Positions 55,169 to 64,000 of a stretch of DNA of 64,000 bases are shown one piece after another (position 1 is the first letter of the stretch; every line of letters starts with the position of its first letter). The stretch comes from Solidesulfovibrio carbinolicus. GTDB taxonomy: Bacteria; Desulfobacterota; Desulfovibrionia; Desulfovibrionales; Desulfovibrionaceae. A model generated the notes under the pieces. It saw nothing but the letters and a program-made list of their open reading frames with translations. It was not told where the DNA came from and ran no database searches. Both the position numbers and the translations under genes were made by a program. Location of the stretch: assembly GCF_004135975.1 (NCBI RefSeq), contig NZ_CP026538.1, positions 310,001 to 374,000 on the forward strand. The letters are read 5' to 3'.

Positions 55169-56044
55169 ATGTTGACCCAAGACCGTGCTTCCGTGGGGCT
55201 GATCGATGTTCCCGGCGGCCGGGTGTTCTACCGTATCGTCGGCCAGGACGCGCCCGGCACGCCGCTTCTTGTCGTCCATGGCGGCCCGGGCCTGCCCCAC
55301 GACTATCTGGAGCCTCTGGAAGCCCTGGCCAACGCCCGGCCGGTGGTTTTCTACGACCAGCTCGGCTGCGGCCGATCCGACCGGCCAGACGACCTGTCGC
55401 TTTTTGCCCTGCCGCGTTACGTCGAAGAACTCGACGCCGTGCGCCGGGCCTTGGGGCTTACGCAGCTGGCGCTTTTGGGGCAATCCTTTGGCGCGCTTTT
55501 GTGCGTGGAATATCTGCTGCGGCGCGGCCAGGAAGGGGTTACCCGGCTTGTGCTCTCCGGGCCGTGCCTGAGCGCCGCCCGGTTCGCCGCCGATCAGCGG
55601 GCGCATCTCACCGCCATGCCCCAAGGGGTGCAAGACGCCGTGGCCGCCGCCGAAGCGGCCGGCGATTACGACAGCGACGCCTATCAGGCGGCCGTGGGCG
55701 TGTTTTACGCCAAACACGTCTGCCGCCTCGATCCCTGGCCGGAATGCCTCACGCGGGCCATCGAGGGAATGAGCCTGCCCTGCTACCTGCACATGTGGGG
55801 GCCAAGCGAATTTACTCTGACCGGGAACCTGGCCGGCTACGATGCCACGCCTGAGCTGGGGACGATCACCGTGCCGACGCTTTTCACCTGCGGCCGCTAC
55901 GACGAAGCCACGCCCGAGACCACGGCGGACTTCGCCGCCCGCATCCCGGGCGCGCGGCTGACCGTCATTGAAGACGCCAGCCACAGCCACCACCTGGAGC
56001 AGCCGGCGCGCTACCTGGAAACCGTCGAGGCGTTTCTCGCTTAG
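55169..56044 (+). CDS. Alpha/beta hydrolase, proline-iminopeptidase-like
   Basis: 291 residues from ATG at 55169, after a strong AAGGAGG. Oxyanion-hole motif VVHGGPGLPHDYL, then VVFYDQLGCGRSDRP, nucleophile Ser in LLGQSFGALLCVEYL, Asp in FTCGRYDEATPET and His in DASHSHHLEQ complete the triad. HGGPG and DQLGCGRS are hallmarks of family S33 proline iminopeptidases, which remove N-terminal proline from small peptides. Cytoplasmic. Monocistronic, stopping 10 bases before a convergent small gene. Confidence 0.88.
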   Translation: MLTQDRASVGLIDVPGGRVFYRIVGQDAPGTPLLVVHGGPGLPHDYLEPLEALANARPVVFYDQLGCGRSDRPDDLSLFALPRYVEELDAVRRALGLTQLALLGQSFGALLCVEYLLRRGQEGVTRLVLSGPCLSAARFAADQRAHLTAMPQGVQDAVAAAEAAGDYDSDAYQAAVGVFYAKHVCRLDPWPECLTRAIEGMSLPCYLHMWGPSEFTLTGNLAGYDATPELGTITVPTLFTCGRYDEATPETTADFAARIPGARLTVIEDASHSHHLEQPARYLETVEAFLA

Positions 56045-56053
56045 GGTCGGGGC

Positions 56054-56302
56054 TTACCCGCCGACCGACTGGGAGGCGGCCATGGCATTGACCGCCGCGT
56101 CCCAATCGGCCGGGTCGCAGACGTCTTTTTCGATGATCTCGAAAAATTCACCCTCGGCCAGCCGCAGCGCGGCCATGTCCGGGTGCTTGCGCTTAAGCCA
56201 GGTGGGCGCTTCCCGGGCTTCGTCCACGTTGTCGGCGGTAAAGGTCGCCAGCGGCGTGCGCCCCGTCGTCCCGCACTTGAAGAGCAGATAGGATTTCGTC
56301 AT
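56054..56302 (-). CDS. Small conserved-looking hypothetical protein
   Basis: 82 residues from ATG at 56302, preceded by GGGAGGCTGGC. It reads MTKSYLLFKCGTTGRTPL, then a mixed alpha/beta pattern with LRLAEGEFFEIIEKDVCDPADW. Single domain, slightly acidic, no signal peptide. No family recognised. The ribosome site, balanced composition and codon pattern support a real gene. Convergent with the S33 hydrolase. Confidence 0.65.
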   Translation of the reverse strand: MTKSYLLFKCGTTGRTPLATFTADNVDEAREAPTWLKRKHPDMAALRLAEGEFFEIIEKDVCDPADWDAAVNAMAASQSVGG

Positions 56303-56360
56303 GCCAGCCTCCCGTCCCTAAACGGTTCGCCCCTAGCGCCACCGGCCCTTGTAACCCGGT

Positions 56361-56402
56361 TGGGGGTCCGGGGGACTAAGGCCCCCGGCCGCCGGAGGCA
56401 TC
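56361..56402 (-). repeat. 3'-end box/hairpin repeat after malQ
   Basis: Leftward from the malQ stop: GAGGGAAGAAGAGGAGA, TGCCTCCGGCGGCC, hairpin GGGGG-CCTTAGT-CCCCC, GGACCCCCAA. The box is 13 bases from the stop. Confidence 0.8.
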
Positions 56403-56415
56403 TCCTCTTCTTCCC

Positions 56416-57921
56416 TCAATGATTCCGACCAAATATCTCGGTCATCCCCCTCAGCCGCGCGGCAATGGCAGCGTCGAAGTGGTCGTCCACGGCGCGCCAG
56501 GACCAGTTGCCCTTGGCCACGGACGGCATGTTCATGCGCGCGCCTTCGCCCAGGCACAGGATATCCTGCATGGGCGCGATGACCTTGGAGGCGGCGCTTT
56601 GCATGATTAGCCGCAGCAGTTCCCAGGGCACCTCCTCGTGGGGCACGCGCCGGCCGAGGTAGGCGTAGAGCGATTCCAGGGCCTCGCCGCCGGATTCGCC
56701 GCGCGCCCAGCCGAGCGTCGTGTTGTTGTCGTGGGTGCCGGTGTAGGCCACGTGGTTGCGTTCGTAGTTGTGGGGCGCGTCGCGGTTTTCGGCGATGCCC
56801 GGACCGAAGGCGAACTGGAGCACGCGCATGCCGGGGAAGCTGAAGGCGGCCATGAGTTCGCGCACTTCGGCGGTGATGACGCCAAGGTCCTCGGCGATGA
56901 TGGGCAGGGCCGGAAAACGCCGGGTCAGGGTCTTGAAAAGCGCGTGTCCCGGGGCCTTGACCCAGGTTCCGTTGACGGCCGTCTCTTCGCTGGCCGCGAT
57001 CTCCCAGTAGGCCTCAAATCCCCGGAAGTGGTCCAGGCGCACGATGTCGTAGAGTTCCAGCGTCCGCTCCATGCGCCGTAGCCACCAAGCGAAGCCCTCG
57101 GCCTCGTGGGCCGGCCAGTCGTAGACCGGATTGCCCCAGCGCTGGCCGGTGGCGCTGAAATAATCCGGCGGCACTCCGGCCACCCAGACCGGCCGCTTGT
57201 CCGGGCCGAGCTTGAACAGCTCCGGATTGGCCCAGACGTCGGCGCTGTCCTCGGTGACGTAGATGGGCATGTCGCCGATGACCTGGATGTCGGCCTGGCG
57301 CAGCTGCGCCCGCAGGGCCTTCCACTGGCTGTGGGCCAGGTACTGCACGAACCGCACGTAGTCGATCTCCTCGGCCATGCGAATCTTCAGCGCGTCCACG
57401 GCCGCCGGCTCGCGGTCGCGCAGTCCGGCCGGCCACGAGGCAAACCCGGCCTCATGCTGCTCACGCTTGGCCGCCCGGAACAGGGCGTAATCGTCCAGCC
57501 AGCCGGTCGCCTCGCGGCAAAAGACGACATAGGCGGCGTCACAGGCCAGCCGCTGGCGGCCGGCGGCAAAAGCCGCGCGACAAAGCGCTTCTTTTTTGGC
57601 CTGCGCCTGCTCGAAATCCGCCACGGCCGGATCGCCGTCCACTACGGCCGCCTCCAGAGCCGCCGCGTCCAGCCAGCCGTCCTCGACCATGGCTTCGGGA
57701 CTTATGAGCAGCGGACTTACGGCAAAGGCCGAGTCGCTGCTGTAGGGCGAGTTGCCGATAAAGGTCGACGTCGGCGACAGGGGCAATATCTGCCAATAGG
57801 ACTGGGAAGCCTGGCGCAAGAAGCGGGCAAAGCGCCGCGCGCCGGGGCCGAAATCGCCGATGCCGAACCGGGAGGGAAGCGAGGTGACGTGCATGAGCAC
57901 GCCGCTGGCTCTGCGCAGCAT
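56416..57921 (-). CDS. malQ: 4-alpha-glucanotransferase (amylomaltase)
   Basis: 501 residues from ATG at 57921 (AAGGAGCTTCC upstream). MalQ/GH77 landmarks: RASGVLMHVTSLPSRFGIGD, SPYSSDSAFAVSPLLI, GDMPIYVTEDSADVWANPEL, catalytic nucleophile in IVRLDHFRGFEAYW, acid/base in IIAEDLGVIT, and YTGTHDNNTTLGW. It transfers alpha-1,4-glucan segments between chains. It reads in the same direction as glgB, with a 303-base spacer full of hairpins between them, so the two glycogen genes may be separate transcripts. Full length. Confidence 0.96.
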   Translation of the reverse strand: MLRRASGVLMHVTSLPSRFGIGDFGPGARRFARFLRQASQSYWQILPLSPTSTFIGNSPYSSDSAFAVSPLLISPEAMVEDGWLDAAALEAAVVDGDPAVADFEQAQAKKEALCRAAFAAGRQRLACDAAYVVFCREATGWLDDYALFRAAKREQHEAGFASWPAGLRDREPAAVDALKIRMAEEIDYVRFVQYLAHSQWKALRAQLRQADIQVIGDMPIYVTEDSADVWANPELFKLGPDKRPVWVAGVPPDYFSATGQRWGNPVYDWPAHEAEGFAWWLRRMERTLELYDIVRLDHFRGFEAYWEIAASEETAVNGTWVKAPGHALFKTLTRRFPALPIIAEDLGVITAEVRELMAAFSFPGMRVLQFAFGPGIAENRDAPHNYERNHVAYTGTHDNNTTLGWARGESGGEALESLYAYLGRRVPHEEVPWELLRLIMQSAASKVIAPMQDILCLGEGARMNMPSVAKGNWSWRAVDDHFDAAIAARLRGMTEIFGRNH

Positions 57922-57954
57922 GGAAGCTCCTTGCGGGGTGGAAGGGAGGAATGT

Positions 57955-58025
57955 GGGGGGAGGAAACCCCTTTTTGAAAAAAGGGGTTTCCTCCCCCCAC
58001 GCCCCCCCCTTCCCCAAAAACTTTT
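57955..58025 (-). repeat. Long hairpin plus C-rich tract repeat (type 2), copy 2
   Basis: GGGGGG-AGGAAACCCC-TTTTT folds at GA onto its exact complement (21-bp stem), followed by a C-rich run and TTCCCCAAAAACTTTT. It matches the copy at 38312. It lies in the malQ 5' region, between glgB and malQ. Confidence 0.78.
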
Positions 58026-58128
58026 CTCTGGATAGGGATGCCACGGAAGGGTGGCAGGGGCAAGGGGGCCAACAGGGCACACACCCCACTCCGCCTGCTT
58101 GTGGATCCCCCGCCCGCCACAGACGGCC

Positions 58129-58220
58129 AGGGGGTCCGGGGGGATAATCCCCCCGGCGGGTGCAGGGCAGCGCCCTGCCGGGTCACGGGCAGCGCCCGTG
58201 CGGGTGCAGGGCAGAGCCCT
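58129..58220 (-). repeat. Stacked hairpins after glgB
   Basis: Leftward from the glgB stop come TGCAGGGCTCTGCCCTGCA-type, CACGGGCGCTGCCCGTG-type and GGCAGGGCGCTGCCCTGC-type hairpins. These are three related GGGC-GCT-GCCC units. A last hairpin GGGGGG-ATTAT-CCCCCC with GGACCCCC follows. Together they make a compound transcript end. The units look like duplications of each other. The rest of the spacer 57922-58224 holds only the type 2 repeat. Confidence 0.7.
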
Positions 58221-58224
58221 GCAA

Positions 58225-60147
<1,923 letters not shown>

Positions 60148-60241
60148 GAAAAGCTCCTTGGACGGCCCTGGGGCCGTGCGGGGGTGATAAGCGAAAGGCG
60201 GGCGCGGGGCAACGCGCCAGGCGCGGGCGGCGCGAGGACGA

Positions 60242-61081
60242 TCAGGAGAAGGTCAGGCGCAGGCCGCAGCCAACTTCGTGGACGGGCAGGGTGCGGGACA
60301 GGGCGATCTTGGCGGCAAGCGACGTGCAATGGCCGGGGTAAATGGCGGCCAGACCGATGCGGCGGAAATAGTCGGCCGTGGCCTCGAAGCGGGCCGGGTC
60401 GGGCTTGCGCAGGTGCAGGCCGCCCACCACGGCGGCCACCCGGCGCTGTCCGGTGGCCCGGCGGGCGTGCTCCACGATGTTGCAGATGCCGGCGTGGGAA
60501 CAGCCGGTGATGACCACCAGACCGTCGTCGCCGTGGTAAGCCAGGGCGGTGTCGTCGGGCAGGTCGTCGGGCACGGGGCCGTCCGGCTCCAGGCGCTGCC
60601 CGATGGGGGCGACGTTTTCGAAGGGAAAAAGGCGTGGAATTTCACCGAGAAAGAGCAGTCTGTCGGTGATGGGGACCGGCTCGCGCGAAAGGACCAAGTC
60701 AAAACACTGGGCCAGGGCGTCGTAGCCAAGGAGCGAACCGATGGGTTCGCCGTGCTCCAGGCGGCGCGGGGTCAGCGCCTGGGGATGGGCGGTGAGCCTT
60801 GGCCGATGCGTCCTGCCGGCGTTGGCGGCGTGCTCGGCCAGACAGGCCATGAGGGGCACGATCCCCCAGGTGTGGTCGTTGTGGCCGTGGGAGAGCACCA
60901 CCTGGTCCAGGTCGGCCAGATCAAGGCCCAGCGTGGCCGCGTTGCGGCGCAACACGTCGGAATAGCCGCAGTCGAAGAGCACCTGCGTGTCGCCGTCGCG
61001 CAGATGGAGGGACAGCCCGGGTTCAGCCAGCAGGTAGCAGTCGATGAGGGTGTTGTTGTCCACCAGGACGGTTACTTCCAT
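60242..61081 (-). CDS. Metallo-beta-lactamase-fold hydrolase
   Basis: 279 residues from ATG at 61081 ([20 protein letters not shown]). Metal motif [14 protein letters not shown] (HxHxDH), further ligands in [20 protein letters not shown] and near the end IYPGHCTS. The DNNT and GCSHAGI signatures match the group annotated as dihydropterin/RFA-P-synthase-like MBL proteins. Cytoplasmic. The reaction is unknown, and the pterin name should not be taken literally. Monocistronic, divergent from a small lipoprotein gene. Confidence 0.85.
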   Translation of the reverse strand: MEVTVLVDNNTLIDCYLLAEPGLSLHLRDGDTQVLFDCGYSDVLRRNAATLGLDLADLDQVVLSHGHNDHTWGIVPLMACLAEHAANAGRTHRPRLTAHPQALTPRRLEHGEPIGSLLGYDALAQCFDLVLSREPVPITDRLLFLGEIPRLFPFENVAPIGQRLEPDGPVPDDLPDDTALAYHGDDGLVVITGCSHAGICNIVEHARRATGQRRVAAVVGGLHLRKPDPARFEATADYFRRIGLAAIYPGHCTSLAAKIALSRTLPVHEVGCGLRLTFS

Positions 61082-61184
61082 GGTGCAGTTTGTGCCCTGG
61101 GGCGAACAAAAGTCAAGGAATACCTGGACAGTCAGACCGTAGGCAGGCATATTTGATCCCAAAAAGGCTTTCAAGGGGGAGACC

Positions 61185-61490
61185 ATGAACAAGCGCCTGC
61201 TGCCAGCTTTGACCCTGCTGCTCCTGCTCGCCGCCGCCATCGGCGGCTGCAGCGTGTCAATCGGCGTGCCGCCGCCGCCGCCGCCGGCCGGCTACGTCCG
61301 GGTGACCGCCGTCGAATCCGTGTATATCCGGGCGTGTCCGTCCACCTCCTGCGACGTGCGCACCGTGGCCTACCGGGGCCAGGCCGTGCGGGTGTGGGAA
61401 TACGACGCCAACGGCTGGGCCCGCGTGACCCTGGTCGACAGCGGGGCCACGGGCTGGATGTACGCCCGCTATCTGGCCTTGCCGCGCTAA
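61185..61490 (+). CDS. Small SH3-domain lipoprotein
   Basis: 101 residues. A lipoprotein signal (LTLLLLLAAAIGGC, Cys about 22) and a proline string (PPPPPPA) precede one bacterial SH3 (SH3b) domain: VESVYIRACPSTSCDVRTVA, then RVWEYDANGWARVTLVD and TGWMYARYL. GGGGGAGACC precedes the ATG. Such domains bind peptidoglycan or peptide ligands, so a cell-wall-associated role is likely. Two Cys in the domain (ACPSTSC) could form a disulfide. Followed by a strong two-way terminator. Confidence 0.83.
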   Translation: MNKRLLPALTLLLLLAAAIGGCSVSIGVPPPPPPAGYVRVTAVESVYIRACPSTSCDVRTVAYRGQAVRVWEYDANGWARVTLVDSGATGWMYARYLALPR

Positions 61491-61505
61491 ACGCGCCCAT
61501 GCTGC

Positions 61506-61546
61506 AAAAAAGCGCCGGACGGCCGAGGGGGCCGTCCGGCGCTTTT
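61506..61546. terminator. Bidirectional terminator
   Basis: A perfect 17-bp stem AAAAGCGCCGGACGGCC / GGCCGTCCGGCGCTTTT with a 5-base loop, A6 on the left and T4 on the right. It serves the SH3 lipoprotein gene and the convergent protease gene. Confidence 0.9.
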
Positions 61547-61576
61547 GCGTTATGGGAGGCGCGACAGCTTCCAGAA

Positions 61577-64000
61577 CTAGAGAACGTCGAGGCGGGCCAG
61601 GCCGGGCACGGACGCGGCCAGGGCGTCCAGGGAGGCCGACGGCCCCAGGACCACCACAGCCGCGTTGGCGGCGGCCGCGTCCAGGGCCTCGCCGTAAGCC
61701 CTAAACCGGGCCGGGCCGGCGGCCAGCACTTCGGCGCGAAGCTTCGCCCGCCGTTCGGCCGTGTCGCCGGTCAGCCGCCTGGCCAGGGCGACATGGCCCT
61801 TGGCGTCGGGCAGCATGTGGGCGTCGATGTCGCCGATGGCCCCGATGACGGCCCGGGTCATCTCTTCTTCCGAGAAGCTCGTGTCCATCAGATAGCGGCC
61901 GGCCTTGCGGAAGGCCTCGATGGTGGCCTCGGTGTTGGGGTCGCGGTAGGACACGAACACGGCCTGGCCGGCGATGCGGTCCAGGGAGCAAAACGCGCCA
62001 TAAGCCCCGCCGCGCACCCGCACCCGGTCCCAGAGATAGGCCATGCGCAGGTAGCGGCTGGCCACCAGATCCGCGCCGTCAAAGCTCCAGCCGGTGGTGG
62101 TCAGGTCCAGTCCCAGGCCGACGTAGTGGACCTGGGCCGGGATGGCCAGGCCTTCGGCGGCGGGCAGGCCGGGGCGGGACCAGGCCTGGGGCGCGGGGGC
62201 GGCCCCGGGCAGGCCGGTGAGGAAATCGGCCAGGGCCGTTTCCTGGGAGGCCATGGCCGCCTCGGACACGGTCAGCCCGGCCAGGGTTCCGGCCTGGGTC
62301 AGGACGAGATCGCGCAGGGTTTCCAGGTCGGCCCGCACGCCGTCGTAGTCGGCTTCCAGGCGCGTGGCGAGTTCGCGCAGATACAGCAACTGGGACACGC
62401 CGCGCAGGCGTTCGGCCGTGGCCCCGGCCAGGGTGTAGCGGGCGCGCAGGCGCGAGCCGGCCGTGGCATGACCGGCCGGAGCCAGCCGGCGCTCCAGGCG
62501 CGAACGAGCCTCGGTGGCCATCTGGACAAACCGTTCGCGGTTGCCGAAATCGGTTTGGGTGAGGATTTCACCCAGGATTTCATAGAGATCGGGCATCTTG
62601 TCCAGGGTCGCCTTGGCCCGCAGCACAAGTTTGGCCGCCACGGCGTCCGGGCCGGCGTCCACCACCCCGGCCACCATGGCCTCGCGGGTGATGCCGCCGG
62701 TCTTGGCCGCGATGCGCCGGGTCAGGGTCACGGCGTCGAAACGCGGCGTGCCCAGTTCCAAAAGCGCCCGGCCAAACAGCGGAACCAGCGGAACAAGGCG
62801 GTCGGGCAGGCCGGCTAAGGGGAAGGCCAGATCGACGTAGGCGATGCCGGCCGTTTCTATGGGATGGAGCAACAGTTCGGCCTGGCCGGCTTGGGCGGCG
62901 CGCTCGGGGATGGGCGTTTCGTCGCGGGGCAGATCGGCCAGGGCCAGGGACGGGATGCGGGCCAGATCCTCGGGCGTGTCCGGGGTGTCCTGGAACTGAC
63001 GCAGGATGTCGAGATCCGCGGCGATGGCGGCCTTGGCGGCCTCGTCCAGGGCGGCGGCCACGGCGGCCAGCTCGGCTTTCTCCTCGGCGGCGCGCCGGGC
63101 GTCCAGCTCGGTGTCCGGGGTGAGCGTCAAGGTCACGCGGTGGGGATTATCCAGCAACCACAGGCGCATGGCGTCTTCGAGAACCTGCTCGCCGGCGGCC
63201 AGTCGGGCCTTGAGCCGGCCCAGGGGACCGGAAAAACGCAACGGGGACAAGGGGTCGCCGTCGTGCAGCCAGGTGGTCAGGGAGCGCAGCCACAAGGACA
63301 GTCCGCGCGGGAACGAGCCGGTGTTGTTTTCGCGCAGGGAAAATTCCAGGGCGTTGACCCCGGCTTCCACGGCGTCGGCCGGCAGGCCCTCGGCAGCCAG
63401 CTGGGTCAGGGTTTCGAGGATGAGCGTCTCCACCTGCCCCGTGGCCTCGGGAGCCACGCCCTTTAAGCCCACCGAGAAAAACATCTGGCGCAGTTCGCTC
63501 TCCAGTCCGCCGCCGGTCAAGTCCTCGCCCAGGCCGCTGTCGAGGAGCGCCTTGCGCAGGGGCGAGGTGGGCAGGCCGATGAGCACATGCTCCAGCACGT
63601 CGAAAACCATGACCAGATCCTGGTCGGCCACGTCGGGCAGCAGCCAGTTGCAGGCAACAAAGGCGCGCCCGGCCTGGCCCGGGGCGGCGGCGTAGGGCAT
63701 CTCGATTTTTTTCGGCGCGGCAAAGGGCTGCTGCCGGGCCACGGACGAGGCAGCCGGCCGGGCCTCGAAGCGGTCGAGGTAGGCCCCAAGCAGGCGCAGG
63801 CGCTCATCGGGATCGTCGTTGCCGGCAAAGAAGAAACGGCCGTTGCCGGGATGGTAGTAGGTCTCGTGGAAATTCTTGAAAGCATCAAAGGTCAGCGTCG
63901 GGATCACCTTGGGGTCGCCGCCGGAGTCCACGCCGTAGGTAGTGTCGGGAAACAGGGTGCGCTGGCAGAATTCGCCGAGCACGGAATCGGGCGAGGAGTA
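61577..64000 (-). CDS. M16C-family zinc metalloprotease (presequence-protease-like), 5' end outside window
   Basis: The frame is open to base 64000, giving about 807 residues and lacking the N-terminus, where the HxxEH zinc motif should lie. The visible start reads SPDSVLGEFCQRTLFPDTTY, then GVDSGGDPKVIPTLTFDAF and FHETYYHPGNGRFFFAGN, typical of PreP/Cym1-type M16C enzymes. Two further M16 repeats follow, the last containing RVRVRGGAYGAFCSLDRIAG. Such proteases clear small peptides in a closed chamber. Expected full length is near 970 residues. The catalytic site cannot be checked here. Confidence 0.88.
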   Translation of the reverse strand, partial: YSSPDSVLGEFCQRTLFPDTTYGVDSGGDPKVIPTLTFDAFKNFHETYYHPGNGRFFFAGNDDPDERLRLLGAYLDRFEARPAASSVARQQPFAAPKKIEMPYAAAPGQAGRAFVACNWLLPDVADQDLVMVFDVLEHVLIGLPTSPLRKALLDSGLGEDLTGGGLESELRQMFFSVGLKGVAPEATGQVETLILETLTQLAAEGLPADAVEAGVNALEFSLRENNTGSFPRGLSLWLRSLTTWLHDGDPLSPLRFSGPLGRLKARLAAGEQVLEDAMRLWLLDNPHRVTLTLTPDTELDARRAAEEKAELAAVAAALDEAAKAAIAADLDILRQFQDTPDTPEDLARIPSLALADLPRDETPIPERAAQAGQAELLLHPIETAGIAYVDLAFPLAGLPDRLVPLVPLFGRALLELGTPRFDAVTLTRRIAAKTGGITREAMVAGVVDAGPDAVAAKLVLRAKATLDKMPDLYEILGEILTQTDFGNRERFVQMATEARSRLERRLAPAGHATAGSRLRARYTLAGATAERLRGVSQLLYLRELATRLEADYDGVRADLETLRDLVLTQAGTLAGLTVSEAAMASQETALADFLTGLPGAAPAPQAWSRPGLPAAEGLAIPAQVHYVGLGLDLTTTGWSFDGADLVASRYLRMAYLWDRVRVRGGAYGAFCSLDRIAGQAVFVSYRDPNTEATIEAFRKAGRYLMDTSFSEEEMTRAVIGAIGDIDAHMLPDAKGHVALARRLTGDTAERRAKLRAEVLAAGPARFRAYGEALDAAAANAAVVVLGPSASLDALAASVPGLARLDVL

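Overview
The window is GC-rich chromosome, most likely from a large-genome sulfate-reducing deltaproteobacterium of the Desulfovibrio/Solidesulfovibrio group. Evidence: a Desulfovibrio-type outer-membrane porin, a SahR-type ArsR-methyltransferase regulator next to ahcY, a selenocysteine formate dehydrogenase joined to an [FeFe] hydrogenase, and the dense 3'-end hairpin repeats I associate with this group. No rRNA, tRNA, CRISPR array, prophage or intact insertion sequence was seen. The species assignment is inference.

Layout. 1-9.9 kb: cell-surface sugar genes (three large membrane proteins, one glycosyltransferase) around a chemoreceptor. 9.9-14.6 kb: a four-gene operon, fdhF (UGA-encoded selenocysteine plus SECIS hairpin), polyferredoxin, [FeFe] hydrogenase, second polyferredoxin. 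This is the composition of a hydrogen-dependent CO2 reductase (HDCR). Facing it at 14.8-17.7 kb is a tight three-gene unit of unknown function: a HypB/UreG-like GTPase, a soluble ABC-type ATPase and a substrate-binding-protein homologue with no signal peptide or permease. 17.8-21.5 kb: a diguanylate cyclase and the sahR-ahcY operon with its operator. 21.5-23.3 kb: an AT-rich RelA/SpoT-type synthetase, probably acquired, beside a MazEF-type toxin-antitoxin pair. 23.4-31 kb: a lone receiver protein, a large hybrid sensor kinase, a Memo protein coupled to a radical-SAM-like protein that has lost its cluster cysteines, and prfC.

31-38.3 kb: porin plus UreI/AmiS channel, divergent from glmS, an N-acetylmuramoyl-alanine amidase and pyrF. 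38.4-39.9 kb: hicAB and a chloramphenicol-acetyltransferase-like gene. 40-56 kb: mostly housekeeping (alaS, recA, a PP-loop protein, a geranylgeranyl-reductase-like oxidoreductase, a HAD phosphatase, rdgB, rimO, rpsA, sppA, an FAH-family hydrolase, a proline-iminopeptidase-like hydrolase). 56-64 kb: malQ and glgB for glycogen, a metallo-beta-lactamase-fold protein, an SH3 lipoprotein and the C-terminal part of an M16C metalloprotease.

Three dispersed repeat families run through the window. (1) A 3'-end module: purine-rich tract, the box TGCCTCCGGCGGCC, then a hairpin whose stem changes between copies while pairing is kept. Its direction follows the gene upstream, and in two cases it supplies the end of the coding sequence. 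(2) A long hairpin with a run of T/A at its tip, followed by a C-rich tract. (3) A 108-bp element with GTGTCGCGTCC terminal inverted repeats and an AT-rich core. It occurs twice at identical length, each time starting at the TAG stop codon of a gene, and a single arm occurs at a third TAG stop.
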